Assembly (NCBI GenBank): GCA_031254035.1
Contig: JAIRVF010000156.1
Coordinates: forward strand, 24,937-88,936
Origin: Paenibacillus sp.
GTDB lineage: Bacteria > Bacillota > Bacilli > Paenibacillales > Paenibacillaceae
Reading direction: 5' to 3'
DNA: 64,000 nucleotides
Shown: positions 16,775 to 26,405 of the stretch, piece by piece
How positions within the stretch are numbered: the stretch's first letter is position 1
How the letters are laid out: every line of letters starts with the position of its first letter
Made by a program: the position numbers and the translations under genes
The notes under the pieces: model-generated
Told to the model about the DNA's origin: nothing
Database searches by the model: none
What the model saw: the letters and a program-made list of their open reading frames with translations, nothing else

Positions 16775-17476
16775 TTATTCCGAAGGAGGCGTTAACGAGA
16801 AATTCATACGTGAGGTGAAATCCGAAATCGTTTGTAGTAGATGGTTTTTCTCTTCCAACACTTTTTGGAACTGGCTTTCAACCTTCTGATTCTCACTGTC
16901 CAAATCTCGGATTTTCTCTTCGAGTTCTTTTACCTTTTTCATGCTATCTAATTGGTAATGGGAGAACTCATCATTAATTTTGACGTACTTATTCCGTTCC
17001 TTCTCTAGCTGATATTTTAAATTTTCAATTCCGGAATTCGAGGAGTTCTGATAATCTTTATAGTCTTCTAGAAGCTGATCATAGCTCATTTGTTTATTGG
17101 TCAGCTTGTCTTCCAAATTTCTGAATTCCTTTTCTTTTTCAAGAATGAAATGTTCCTTTTTGCTAAGCTCATTCTTGAGGCGGTTGATGGACTCATTTGC
17201 ACTTAGGAGCTGCTGCTCGCTATCTTTGAATTTAAAAGAAGCCAGCTGACGGTCATTCAGCAAATTCTCGACAGCAACGACGAGGTCCAGGGCAACTTTA
17301 TCTTGTTCCAATAGCGAAAAATCAGGTTCTTGAGTGCCATGAATAGGTTCCACTCCATCCAGTTCCGTGTCCTCTTGAACATCGAATGGTGCGATAACTG
17401 TAGGTTCTGTACGGGCATATAGCAAGTTTTTAAGCCATCCTCTTGATTTATAGGCCGGATTATTTTTGTCAGACAT
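16775..17476 (-). CDS. Cytoplasmic coiled-coil protein
   Basis: A 233-residue protein without membrane helix or signal. The ATG at 17476 is preferred to a TTG at 17500 because GAGGAG lies 9 bases before it. The first 75 residues are acidic and variable; from about 80 to 225 the sequence is a near-continuous coiled coil (heptads such as LKNELSKKEHFILEKEKEF). I cannot assign a family. It precedes the membrane deacetylase gene and may scaffold or localise that enzyme through its cytoplasmic N-domain (inference from operon order and coiled coil only). Confidence 0.7.
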   Translation of the reverse strand: MSDKNNPAYKSRGWLKNLLYARTEPTVIAPFDVQEDTELDGVEPIHGTQEPDFSLLEQDKVALDLVVAVENLLNDRQLASFKFKDSEQQLLSANESINRLKNELSKKEHFILEKEKEFRNLEDKLTNKQMSYDQLLEDYKDYQNSSNSGIENLKYQLEKERNKYVKINDEFSHYQLDSMKKVKELEEKIRDLDSENQKVESQFQKVLEEKNHLLQTISDFTSRMNFSLTPPSE

Positions 17477-17770
17477 GATACATATCTCCTCAACAATCAA
17501 TTTAACATGTAGAAATATTAATCTATTTAATCTTCCTCTATTATAGTAATGTTCTCTAAAAAAATGCTATATCCTTTTATTATCGGTATTTCTTTAGCGG
17601 AAATTTAGTGGGATAATGGGATGAATTGCTATTAGAAAGAAAAACTTCTACCAACGTACTCTCTAAGAAGAAAATTAGCAGAAGCTTTTCTAGCGATATC
17701 AGGATGTTGTTTCCCGGAAGGTTACCCATTCTGATATCTTCACAAATTCTACTAAAGAGGCCGTGAATAT

Positions 17771-19543
17771 ATGACGATAAAACATTCGCTCAATTTACGT
17801 AATTTGCTTATCTTATTCTGCATCGCCATGCTGGTCCTGATCGGTCTGAAGGGAATCGATATCAACCGCAAAATAGCCTGGGTCGATGAAGCTGGACGTT
17901 ATTATAAACAAAACGATCTTCTTCACGCGGAGGAATGGTATCACAAGGCAGCCGGCAACAAATCCATTCACTATAAAGAGAATCTCATCGCAGAGCGTCT
18001 GCAGGAATTGGAGCCGATTACGGCGATGAAGCTAGCGCTCTCTCAGCTCGATCAGCGCGTGGAACGTACAGGTTCCAGGCAGGATTTCACCGGATTTCTT
18101 CAGGTGTATAGCGAACTGCAAAGTACGCAAAACAAATATATGAGTACGGGTGACCGGTTCGCGGCTTACTATCCGCAGATCTCGGCAAGCTATGGCATTT
18201 CGGATCATATTACGCGTTATTTCCAGACGTTTAAAGTTTTGTTTTACAGCCAGCTGGAAGACCAATTAAGCAAAGGAGTATCGAATGAAGCCGCCATCGC
18301 CAAGTGGAATTTGCTGGATGTCCCAGATGAGTTTTACGGCAGCTCCGATGGAAAAAACAAGCAACTGACCGCCAAGTTCAAAGATTTTGATGAAAAGCTG
18401 ATGTCCAAGCTGGGTGGAGAAGGAAAGTTCTCCGAACTTCTGGATTTGTCCCAATCGTTGATGGAAGAGTACCAAAGGCGAAAATTGAAAACACCATGGG
18501 TCAAAAGTAAAACAGAAGAACTGGCCCGCATCATCCTGAAGAAGGATGTCGACGGCGAACAGCTTGCATACTATGCCCACCATGCCAAAACCTATGAAGC
18601 ATATGTCAGTAGCGCAGGGATCAAATCAAATCTTCTGAAAGAAATTGACCGGCAAATCCAGAATTGGCTTAAATCCGCGCAGCGGAAAATAAAAAACAAC
18701 GATTATGAAGGAGCCATCGCCATCTATGAGGCGCTCTCCTCCTACAAGGATACATCCGAAGAAGTAAGGAAAGCCAAACTCGTATGGACAGCTCATGATC
18801 CGCTCCGGCTTCTGCAGCAAGCGGACCTGACGAAAAATTTCAACCATGTGAGCGGTGGGGGCAACCGGTTTGGCGGCAGCGCTTATGCCATTGGCTCGGA
18901 TGACGGGAACATCATCTATTTTGCAAGAATGAATGATGATGAGTCAACACAAATGGCCATTTCCCATGACTTCCCTGCGAACATCAGCATACGCGAGATT
19001 TCCATCGAGAAATCGCTCAGCACAAAAACAGTGCCTGTCATTCTCGTAGAAGGCGATTCCGCCTCCAGAAATACGCTTTATGCGGCTTATGAGGTGCATG
19101 GCGACAGCATGTCCCCACTCTTCTATTTTGATGCTGACGGTTATACAGTGCAATCGGATCAATCACTATTGGTTACGAATCCGGAAGGCGTCGGTGAAGA
19201 GAAAAGCACTTCATCCCAGAATGCCATTTATATGCGCCAAGGAAACAGCTACCAGTTCGTGGGCTTTCAAAAGGACTATAAGGATATCGCTGTAAACGAT
19301 CTGCTGGGATACTCCAACGAGAAAGTACGCTTCACCTGCTATGTCGTTTATGGTGGGGAAGGCGATGCGCTTGCACAGATGGGCAACTCTTACGTGAAGC
19401 TGCGTGGCAATTTCCTTTTCAATGAAGGCATGGATGTCACCGTTATTGGCCAGTTCAGCCAATTTGAAGATGTCTATCCAGGCGGTAATCCAATAGGTGA
19501 ATTGGTCAGTGTGCCCGTTGTTGATGTGGAGACGATGGAGTAA
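17771..19543 (+). CDS. Membrane-anchored TPR-like protein of unknown function
   Basis: A 590-residue protein. A short basic N-terminus and one membrane helix (about 11-27, LLILFCIAMLVLIGL) place the rest outside the membrane. Residues 30-345 are helical with repeat-like segments (AEEWYHKAAGNKS, YEGAIAIYEALSSYKD) of TPR character; residues 350-590 are beta-rich, ending in an OB-fold-like segment (VKLRGNFLFNEGMDVTVIG). A related 5' fragment lies after the zinc-ribbon gene at 15291, so an ancestor of this gene probably belonged to that operon. A strong terminator follows. No enzymatic motif is visible. An external partner of the vWA proteins is possible. Confidence 0.65.
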   Translation: MTIKHSLNLRNLLILFCIAMLVLIGLKGIDINRKIAWVDEAGRYYKQNDLLHAEEWYHKAAGNKSIHYKENLIAERLQELEPITAMKLALSQLDQRVERTGSRQDFTGFLQVYSELQSTQNKYMSTGDRFAAYYPQISASYGISDHITRYFQTFKVLFYSQLEDQLSKGVSNEAAIAKWNLLDVPDEFYGSSDGKNKQLTAKFKDFDEKLMSKLGGEGKFSELLDLSQSLMEEYQRRKLKTPWVKSKTEELARIILKKDVDGEQLAYYAHHAKTYEAYVSSAGIKSNLLKEIDRQIQNWLKSAQRKIKNNDYEGAIAIYEALSSYKDTSEEVRKAKLVWTAHDPLRLLQQADLTKNFNHVSGGGNRFGGSAYAIGSDDGNIIYFARMNDDESTQMAISHDFPANISIREISIEKSLSTKTVPVILVEGDSASRNTLYAAYEVHGDSMSPLFYFDADGYTVQSDQSLLVTNPEGVGEEKSTSSQNAIYMRQGNSYQFVGFQKDYKDIAVNDLLGYSNEKVRFTCYVVYGGEGDALAQMGNSYVKLRGNFLFNEGMDVTVIGQFSQFEDVYPGGNPIGELVSVPVVDVETME

Positions 19544-19594
19544 GAGGCGCCAAGCAGCAGCCGGAATCTCGGCAAGCTTATCCAACAATAAATA

Positions 19595-19629
19595 CGGGCA
19601 GCCCCAGGAGTCAGTTCCTGGGCTGCCCG
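19595..19629 (+). terminator. Rho-independent terminator of the 590-residue gene
   Basis: GC-rich stem CGGGCAGCCC(C)AGGA / TCCTGGGCTGCCCG with one bulge, then a TTTTCTT tract, 50 bases after the stop. Confidence 0.85.
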
Positions 19630-19643
19630 TTTTCTTAACGGCA

Positions 19644-19681
19644 AGAATCAATTTCATAATGTCTCTCGTTAAATTGATTCT
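19644..19681 (-). terminator. Terminator-like hairpin downstream of the acetolactate decarboxylase gene
   Basis: An 11-bp stem (AGAATCAATTT / AAATTGATTCT) starts 10 bases after the leftward gene ends. It is AT-rich and has no strong U tract, so confidence is moderate. Confidence 0.5.
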
Positions 19682-19690
19682 AACTAAATC

Positions 19691-20557
19691 TTATTGCTGA
19701 TCCGTTTCAACCTTATGAACATCATCAGGGTCTACAGTTGTCAGATCGGAATCATGGAAATCTCCTGTTTGTGGAAGCTTAACTTCCAGATTCCCCATTT
19801 CATCAATCTCAACATTAGCAGCATCAAACGAAATGTTCAGAACATGTCCACCTTTAGTTTTATCATCAGAAATAACATGATAGTGGAATCCAGGCACATT
19901 GATGGTAGCCGCATAGTTAGGAGTATAGAATGCGATCAAGGTACCCTTTACATTTTGAGTTTCAAAAACGGATTGGTTTGCCAAAACTTCAGGCAAAGTT
20001 GGGAATGGCTTCACTGACTTTTGCTCAGAACGAGTTTTCATAGTTTTGAATGTTCCATGAATCTTGAAAGCGTAGAAGTTATTTTTATGAGTAATAAGAT
20101 CTGTCAGTTGCTTGTTAAGCTCATTTACGTCTTTTACAGGTTTAATTTTTGCTACCTTTGTTGCATTGAATTTTGTGGTAACAGCGAAAGGAGTCAGTTC
20201 TTTCTTATCCACTTCAAGCATCTTACCATCGTATGTATAACGATAGAACTTTCCATCAAGCTGAGTCAACTCACCATTTACACCATTAAATGTTCCCAAG
20301 CCAGTATCACCATGCTTATTCAACTCTCCGAGAGTCATCTCTCCATCGAACTGACCTTTCATAAGCGCGTTGATGGTCGAATACTGGAACAGGGTGTTAT
20401 CCTGAACATTATTCTTGATGTTAGCTTTCGTCGTCTCTGCAACGGCTGTTTTTGGAATCTGTTGATCAGACTTCCCGTTATCAGCAAAAGCAGTCAGGCT
20501 TGATACAGACAATGCTGCTACCAAAGCTGATGTGATCAAAACACTTTTCTTTTTCAT
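19691..20557 (-). CDS. alsD: Secreted alpha-acetolactate decarboxylase
   Basis: A 288-residue enzyme that converts acetolactate to acetoin. Residues 1-25 form a signal peptide ending AFA, so the enzyme is exported, as in the Brevibacillus brevis enzyme. The mature domain is highly characteristic: FQYSTINALMKGQFDGEMT (58-76), HGDTGLGTFNGVNGEL (82-97) and the metal-binding GFHYHVISDDKTKGGH, with zinc ligands H225, H227 and H238, and R176 as the likely catalytic arginine. Length fits the family plus leader. The Shine-Dalgarno is GGAGG. No acetolactate synthase gene adjoins it; the gene upstream, 39 bases away in the same direction, is a chemoreceptor, so they may share a transcript. Confidence 0.93.
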   Translation of the reverse strand: MKKKSVLITSALVAALSVSSLTAFADNGKSDQQIPKTAVAETTKANIKNNVQDNTLFQYSTINALMKGQFDGEMTLGELNKHGDTGLGTFNGVNGELTQLDGKFYRYTYDGKMLEVDKKELTPFAVTTKFNATKVAKIKPVKDVNELNKQLTDLITHKNNFYAFKIHGTFKTMKTRSEQKSVKPFPTLPEVLANQSVFETQNVKGTLIAFYTPNYAATINVPGFHYHVISDDKTKGGHVLNISFDAANVEIDEMGNLEVKLPQTGDFHDSDLTTVDPDDVHKVETDQQ

Positions 20558-20596
20558 TGTGCGATACCTCCAGATGTTTTTTTATATAGTTAAGGA

Positions 20597-22627
20597 TTAC
20601 TCCTTACTACCAAGTTTAAAGTACTTAATATTATCTTGAAGTGTGTTCGCTGTTTTAACTACAGAAGTAACGGTTTCCCCAAGCTTAGACAAAGACTCCT
20701 TCTGATCATCTGTAGCCACCATCATCGAATTTGCCTCTTGAGACGAAACATTAGAGATGTCGGCTAAGGCTTCTACAGATGCGCTGATCTCTTCAGAACC
20801 TGCAGCAAGTTCCTCAGACACACTACTTAGCTGCTGGATCTCATCATTCAATCGAGACATATTACCCTTAATGTGAGTAAACAAGCTTTGTACTTCACGA
20901 ATAAGCTCCATGCCTCCACCTACCTCAGTTTTCACAGTAGATACAGAACTCGAGGATTCTTCGACATCTTTGGTAATATTGGAAATCATTGCAGAAATCT
21001 CTTTTGCTGCTACTTGCGTTTGTGCAGATAAATTCTTAACCTCATTCGCTACGACTGCAAAACCTTTACCATGCTCACCGGCACGTGCAGCCTCGATATT
21101 TGCATTCAAAGACAGAAGAGTTGTCTGATTAGCAATATTTGAAATAGCGGACGCAAGACTGCCAATATTGGAGGTCCGGTCTACAAGAGTTTCAATAACT
21201 TTCGTAAGATTGGACAGGGCGCTCGAAATTCCACTCATTTGATTCACTGTGCTTTCAACAGTCTCTGCACCGAGCGTAGCTTTACGATTCGTTTCGTCTG
21301 AAATACTGCCAATTTCAGATGTGCTCATAGCAACCTCTGAAATTCCAGTAGCACTCTCTTGAAGTGCTAGAGAGACTTGGGCCGCGCTATCCTTTTGAGC
21401 TTTAGAAGAGTCTGCTACACTACGACTGGAACCTGAAATAACTTCAGATGAATTCTCTACAGTACCGGTCTCCGTACTCAGAATCTCAGTGACATTATTA
21501 AGTGTATGGACACTTCCATAAATCTGTTCAACAAGTGCTCTTAATCGATCAAGGAGTTCCGTGTATGCACTAGAAAGATCTCCAACTTCATCTTTAGAAG
21601 AGATCGTCATTCTAGGAACAGTGAGATCCCCAGAAGCCAGACTTTGAAGTCTAGAGGTAATTTTCCGCAAAGGCATAACGGTAGTTATTTGCAGTCTAAG
21701 AGATATAATTAGAGCAAAAATAATTGTAATCGTGATCATAGTTAAAGTGATTACAATCGTACTACGAGTCAGTGAAGAAAGTTCTGTATCATACAATACG
21801 CCTACGGATTTCCAACCTGTAAGCTCATTTGTAGTGAAATAAAGAGTTGCCTTCTTACCATCTACCTTCGTAGTGATCGTTCCATTTTTCTCTGAATATA
21901 GCCTTTGGTAATCTTCTCCGGTCAATTCTTCTCCGGCTTTGATGCTTGGGTGTGTCAGAATCTTATTGTGATCATCTAAAATATATGTATAACCTTCTTT
22001 ACCTATATTCATCTCATTTGCTACACTTGTCAAATATTTTGTCAATGACAAGTTCACGCACATCACTGCTTTTCCATCATCCGTTGCTTTAGCGACGGAT
22101 ACCACTACATTCTGCGATGCTAAAGAAACATAAGGAGCGGACAAAATTACTTTCCCTTTATTCTCCATTGCTTTCTTATACCACTCACGAGTTCGTCCGT
22201 CATAGTCTTTAGAGAGCTTGCTTTGAGGCTCCATGACAAACAAACCGTCTTGCGTCTCTAAACCTATGACCTCAGTGTCATCCGTATGTACAGATTTGAA
22301 CTGCTTAAATAGTGCTTGTATTTCTGGCTTTGATGCAATAAATAACTCATTATCTAGAATCAACCCATCATACATATCGGGTCTGATCGATCTTGTAAGA
22401 ATATCCGTGTCTCTCATAATTGGTTGTACAACGCGATCAACCAGAAAGTTCAAATTATCCACTTGGGTTATAGCGGCATCTTGCAACTCGCCTGAAAGAG
22501 AATTTCTAGATGTCATGTAAGAAAAAAATCCGATAAGCACACTTGGCAATAAAACCATCGCCATGAAGGCAAGAAATAGTTTTCTACCGATACCTCTAGT
22601 TAATGAACGGCCAAAATTATTAAGCAT
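20597..22627 (-). CDS. Methyl-accepting chemotaxis protein with dCache sensor
   Basis: A 676-residue chemoreceptor: TM1 (16-38), extracellular double-Cache domain (about 40-285), TM2 (289-312), HAMP (about 313-366), cytoplasmic signalling hairpin with the conserved tip ([20 protein letters not shown], near residues 500-520) and methylation helices. The Cache domain contains Y142, R147, W149 and Y150 with the spacing of the amino-acid-binding dCache motif, but the expected downstream Asp appears as Asn (CVNLSL, N192). Ligand may therefore be an amino acid or a related compound. It lies just upstream of the exported acetolactate decarboxylase gene in the same direction with no terminator between them. 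Confidence 0.92.
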   Translation of the reverse strand: MLNNFGRSLTRGIGRKLFLAFMAMVLLPSVLIGFFSYMTSRNSLSGELQDAAITQVDNLNFLVDRVVQPIMRDTDILTRSIRPDMYDGLILDNELFIASKPEIQALFKQFKSVHTDDTEVIGLETQDGLFVMEPQSKLSKDYDGRTREWYKKAMENKGKVILSAPYVSLASQNVVVSVAKATDDGKAVMCVNLSLTKYLTSVANEMNIGKEGYTYILDDHNKILTHPSIKAGEELTGEDYQRLYSEKNGTITTKVDGKKATLYFTTNELTGWKSVGVLYDTELSSLTRSTIVITLTMITITIIFALIISLRLQITTVMPLRKITSRLQSLASGDLTVPRMTISSKDEVGDLSSAYTELLDRLRALVEQIYGSVHTLNNVTEILSTETGTVENSSEVISGSSRSVADSSKAQKDSAAQVSLALQESATGISEVAMSTSEIGSISDETNRKATLGAETVESTVNQMSGISSALSNLTKVIETLVDRTSNIGSLASAISNIANQTTLLSLNANIEAARAGEHGKGFAVVANEVKNLSAQTQVAAKEISAMISNITKDVEESSSSVSTVKTEVGGGMELIREVQSLFTHIKGNMSRLNDEIQQLSSVSEELAAGSEEISASVEALADISNVSSQEANSMMVATDDQKESLSKLGETVTSVVKTANTLQDNIKYFKLGSKE

Positions 22628-22792
22628 CTTCGTTCCTCCAAGTATTAGTTCGTTTTATATATTATTACAATCAATCTAACAGATATGAACTTTTGCTATT
22701 CTTGCTTCATTTTAAGTTGTCGATAAAACTTCCCCCTCCGCAAAGTCATCTCCTAGTAAGTTTTATTTTAGTATGTATTTATAAAATTTATT

Positions 22793-22821
22793 AAGGAGTT
22801 AAGATAGATTCTTAACTCCTT
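22793..22821 (-). terminator. Terminator of the Ig-like repeat protein gene
   Basis: An 11-bp perfect stem AAGGAGTTAAG / CTTAACTCCTT with a 7-base loop, about 28 bases past the leftward stop, followed by an AT-rich tract. Confidence 0.65.
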
Positions 22822-22848
22822 TAAAATATTACAAATAATTAAATTTCT

Positions 22849-25233
22849 TTATTTTACTTCCACGATCACACGGGTGGACATACCCCCGAATGTAACGGTG
22901 AGCGTAGTTTTGCCTTTGCCTGTCGCTTTAACCACACCGTCTTTTACGGTTGCCGTCAGAATGCGCGAAGATTTCCACAGGGCCGGCTTCGATACGTCCG
23001 ATTCGCTTCCGTCATGGTAAGTCGCGGTCGCAACCAGATTAGCGGTTTGACCAACGCTCATATTTAAATAGACTTCATTGGTTTGGAGATATTTCAAAAT
23101 GTTCACGTCTACCGGAATACGGATGGATTTACTGCCGTATTTGGCTGTTACCGTTGTTTTACCGCTGCCAATAGCCGTAATTTTTCCGCCTGCCACGGAA
23201 GCCACCTTGTAATTGGAGGTGCTCCAATCTGCTTTCGCGCTGATGTCTTTGGTGGAACCATCACTGAAAGTTGCCGTAATAGCAACAGTAGCCGTTTTAT
23301 CTTTTGCGCTTGCGGTCGTCTTTAAGGATACGAAGTTTACGTCCGCTTCAATTTTCGAGATGACATCGACTTCGATCTGCACGGAGACTCTCTTGCCGCC
23401 ATATTCCGCCGTAATCGTTGCTTTACCGCTGTTCATACCCGTAACGACACCCTCGCCGTCCACGCTTACGATCGAAGCACTGCTCGACTTCCAGGTTGCT
23501 CTCTTGTTCAAGCTATCTGGAGAGTTGAGATCATTCACAGCCTGCAGATCAATTTTCTTTTTCTCGCCCTTGGACATGATAATCAGGCTTTGCGGAGACG
23601 TCAAATCGGTTACGAGACCAACCTCAACGGTCATTGTATATGTTTTACCGTCATATTTGGCCGTAATCGTAGCTGTACCTGAGCTGACGCCGGTAATAAC
23701 GCCTTTTCCATCTACCTTCGCTACGGCATCCTTGCTGGAGCTCCATTCAGCTTTATCGGTTACTTCCTCCACAGGCTTACCTGCACCGTAGTCAAGTACG
23801 ACTTTTGCTTCATACATTCCATCCAACTTCAATGAAACCTTTTTCGAGGAAAGTTCAATTTTCAGAGGTATGTCCACCGCCACATGGGTTGTCACGGTTA
23901 CACCGCCGTATGTTGCACTAATGTCTGCTTCACCTTTTTTGTAGGCAATCACCATGCCATTCGACACGTATACAACATCTTCCTTGTTGGATTTCCACTC
24001 CGCCTTGTTTTGCACTTTCTCAGTTTCACCGTTTGCATAGGTTGCAGTCAATTCGAGCTGCTGCGTTTTCGTGCCGTTCAGGCTCAAAGCCACTTTCTCC
24101 ATCATATCGAGATTGCGTGGAACATCAACGTCCACATTGATCGTTACGCTCTTGTCACCGTATTGGGCTGTAATAACAGCCTTACCCGCTGCATTTGCCG
24201 TAACCGCACCTTGCTTAACGAAGGCTACTTTCTCGTTGTTGGATATCCAAACAGCATCTTTCGTAATGTCCAGCGAGCCTTTATCCGGATAAACCGCTTC
24301 CAGCTTAATCGGATTTTTCAGCGTTTCGCCTACATGCAGGAAAATATTTTGCTCACTTGCCTGCAAACGAATGGCCTTATCGACATCAACCTTGATCGTT
24401 GCTGTCTTCGTGCCGTATTTGGCCGTAATCGTTGCCGATCCCGGACCGTATGCAGTAATTTCGCCTTTCACAACATCTGCTACAGCACCATTGCTTGTGG
24501 ACCATTCAGCTTGTGCCGCCACATCGTCTTTTACCTGTCCGTCTGGATAGGTTGCTTTCAGGGCAATTTTAACGGTCTTTTTCTCACTGACCAGCATCGA
24601 TACTTCTGTTTGGCTTGGATCCAAACGTTTAACCAGCTCTACGTTGACCGGTATGGTTACCGTTTGTTTGCCATAGGTTGCCGTAATAGTAGCCGTACCT
24701 GAACCGATCGGCGTTACTTTACCGTTCACGACTGAAACTACGCTGCTGTCATCGACAGTCCATGCGGCTTTGTTCGAAACGTCCGCATCTACAGTGTTAT
24801 CCGAGTAGGTCGCAGTCAATTGGATGGTCGGACTGTCGCCCATTTTCAGATCAAGCTTTTGCACGTCCTTCGTAAGCGCTTTGACTTTCTTCGTCACATT
24901 GACCTGTACCGACTCGGTTTCAGTGCCATAAGTAACCGAGATGGTTGAGTTTCCTTCTGCCACTGCGGTAATCGTACCGTTATAGACAGTGGCTACCGTT
25001 TCGTTTGCACTTTTCCAAGTTGTTTTTATCGTTACATTCTCACTTGTATTATCCTTATAAATGGCCGTCGCCGTCACAGATGCCGTGTCACCAACCTCCA
25101 ACGAAACCTGCGATTTCGAGAGGACCAGCTTGGACAGAGTGGCTGTTGTAGCCGCCCAAGTGACTCCGGAGTATGCCATGCACAGTACCATTACAAGCGA
25201 CATGACAAGCATCTTTTGAAGCTTCTTCTGCAA
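22849..25233 (-). CDS. Secreted protein of nine Ig-like (BIG_2-type) repeats
   Basis: A 794-residue exported protein. A signal peptide (1-27, cleaving near TWA) is followed by nine tandem repeats of about 85 residues, each with the BIG_2 signature: a strand L.L..G....L.ATY.DG, a W in .A.W.S, then VA.V..G.ITA...G.ATITA.YG. No anchor motif, S-layer domain or catalytic domain is visible, so it ends within the ninth repeat. Such repeats act as spacers or adhesive modules on the cell surface; function here is unknown. It is a single-gene unit with its own terminator. Confidence 0.85.
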   Translation of the reverse strand: MQKKLQKMLVMSLVMVLCMAYSGVTWAATTATLSKLVLSKSQVSLEVGDTASVTATAIYKDNTSENVTIKTTWKSANETVATVYNGTITAVAEGNSTISVTYGTETESVQVNVTKKVKALTKDVQKLDLKMGDSPTIQLTATYSDNTVDADVSNKAAWTVDDSSVVSVVNGKVTPIGSGTATITATYGKQTVTIPVNVELVKRLDPSQTEVSMLVSEKKTVKIALKATYPDGQVKDDVAAQAEWSTSNGAVADVVKGEITAYGPGSATITAKYGTKTATIKVDVDKAIRLQASEQNIFLHVGETLKNPIKLEAVYPDKGSLDITKDAVWISNNEKVAFVKQGAVTANAAGKAVITAQYGDKSVTINVDVDVPRNLDMMEKVALSLNGTKTQQLELTATYANGETEKVQNKAEWKSNKEDVVYVSNGMVIAYKKGEADISATYGGVTVTTHVAVDIPLKIELSSKKVSLKLDGMYEAKVVLDYGAGKPVEEVTDKAEWSSSKDAVAKVDGKGVITGVSSGTATITAKYDGKTYTMTVEVGLVTDLTSPQSLIIMSKGEKKKIDLQAVNDLNSPDSLNKRATWKSSSASIVSVDGEGVVTGMNSGKATITAEYGGKRVSVQIEVDVISKIEADVNFVSLKTTASAKDKTATVAITATFSDGSTKDISAKADWSTSNYKVASVAGGKITAIGSGKTTVTAKYGSKSIRIPVDVNILKYLQTNEVYLNMSVGQTANLVATATYHDGSESDVSKPALWKSSRILTATVKDGVVKATGKGKTTLTVTFGGMSTRVIVEVK

Positions 25234-25440
25234 TGTAAATTCCCTCCAATTACCATTTTAATGTAGAGATCTTACTTCAAATATCGGTCAAATGTGCGCT
25301 GAATGTTAGGTCTTTTGAATGTTTTTTGGTTTTTTTCTCGGAAAATAGGGCGATTTTGCCAAAATGGTTGCAATCCCTTTTTAGGTATATTTGCCCATTG
25401 GTAAAGTTCCTTTTCGAGTTTGGCGCGATAAAACGAAAAA

Positions 25441-25479
25441 GCTGTCCGGCAAGTAATATGATATCACTTGCCAGACAGC
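25441..25479 (-). terminator. Terminator of the DsbA-family gene
   Basis: A 14-bp stem (GCTGTCTGGCAAGT / ACTTGCCGGACAGC on the minus strand, one wobble pair) followed by TTTTTCGTTTT, 26 bases after the stop. Confidence 0.85.
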
Positions 25480-25504
25480 CTGTATTACGTTTTTGCGGGC
25501 AGGA

Positions 25505-26218
25505 TTACGCCTTATCGGTTGGCATTGCGCAAGAACCGTCCTTGCACGCGAGGTCATCCCCACCATCAACCATAGTCAATGGGTGGTCTTCCCTCCAAAT
25601 ATTGTCCAGCGCATTCACGAACACATCCTTCGGCTGAGCGCCAGAAATGCCGTATTTCTGGTTTACCACGAAAAATGGCACCCCTGAGATGCCTAGCTTG
25701 GAAGATTGCCCTTCATCCTCACGGACATCCGCTTTATAAGCGTCGCTTTCAAGCATTGCGGCAGCATCCTTCGCGTCTAATCCGATCTCGCCAGCCAGTC
25801 GCGCTAGAACCGCTTGGTCGCCAAGAAGCTCCGAATCCGTAAAATAGGCTTTGAACAGACGTTCTGTCATTTCGTAACGTTTGCCGAATTCGCCTGCCCA
25901 ATGCGTTAAGCGGTGCGCATCAAACGTATTCGTGGGTTTCAAAGTATCAAAATGGTAGTCCAGCCCCTCCGCCTTGGCCTGATCGGTCATATTATCGTTC
26001 ATCGCCTTCGCCTTTTCGATGCTCATGCCGTATTTGGAAGCCAAAATGCTGTGCATGCTCTCCTCCGTTTCACGCGGCGCATTCGGATCGAGCTCAAAGC
26101 TTCGGAAAACCACTTCCACCTCATTTTTATGCTCAAAATTGTCCAGAGCCGCTTCAAACCGCCGTTTACCGATATAACAGAACGGACATGCAAAATCGGA
26201 CCATACTTCAATTTTCAT
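25505..26218 (-). CDS. DsbA-family (FrnE-like) thiol oxidoreductase
   Basis: A 237-residue cytoplasmic protein of the DsbA/2-hydroxychromene isomerase fold. The redox centre CPFC is at 11-14 in the usual SDFACPFCYIGKRRF context, and the cis-Pro loop is in GISGVPFFV. FrnE members often have a C-terminal Cys pair; here CKDGSC is present near the end. It lacks a signal peptide, so it acts on small thiols or in cytoplasmic stress rather than in secretion folding. Single gene with a clear terminator. Confidence 0.9.
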   Translation of the reverse strand: MKIEVWSDFACPFCYIGKRRFEAALDNFEHKNEVEVVFRSFELDPNAPRETEESMHSILASKYGMSIEKAKAMNDNMTDQAKAEGLDYHFDTLKPTNTFDAHRLTHWAGEFGKRYEMTERLFKAYFTDSELLGDQAVLARLAGEIGLDAKDAAAMLESDAYKADVREDEGQSSKLGISGVPFFVVNQKYGISGAQPKDVFVNALDNIWREDHPLTMVDGGDDLACKDGSCAMPTDKA

Positions 26219-26405
26219 TACTACTCCTCCTCAGAATAATATTGGATTGCGCTAACTGATACTTTTTCATACACAGTATAAATCAAAAAGAAAGGCAGGA
26301 ACTCCCGCCAACTAACTGTAACTTAATTACTTACATTATATAATGAGCACTTGACTTGTGCAACTTTCAAATTGACTCCCGAGTACAAGAGCATTCAATT
26401 TCCCG

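Noticed and set aside
23884-24702. 272-codon plus-strand frame opposite the Ig-repeat gene
   Set aside because: The translation is Cys/Arg-rich and unlike any domain; it mirrors the repeat periodicity of the true gene.
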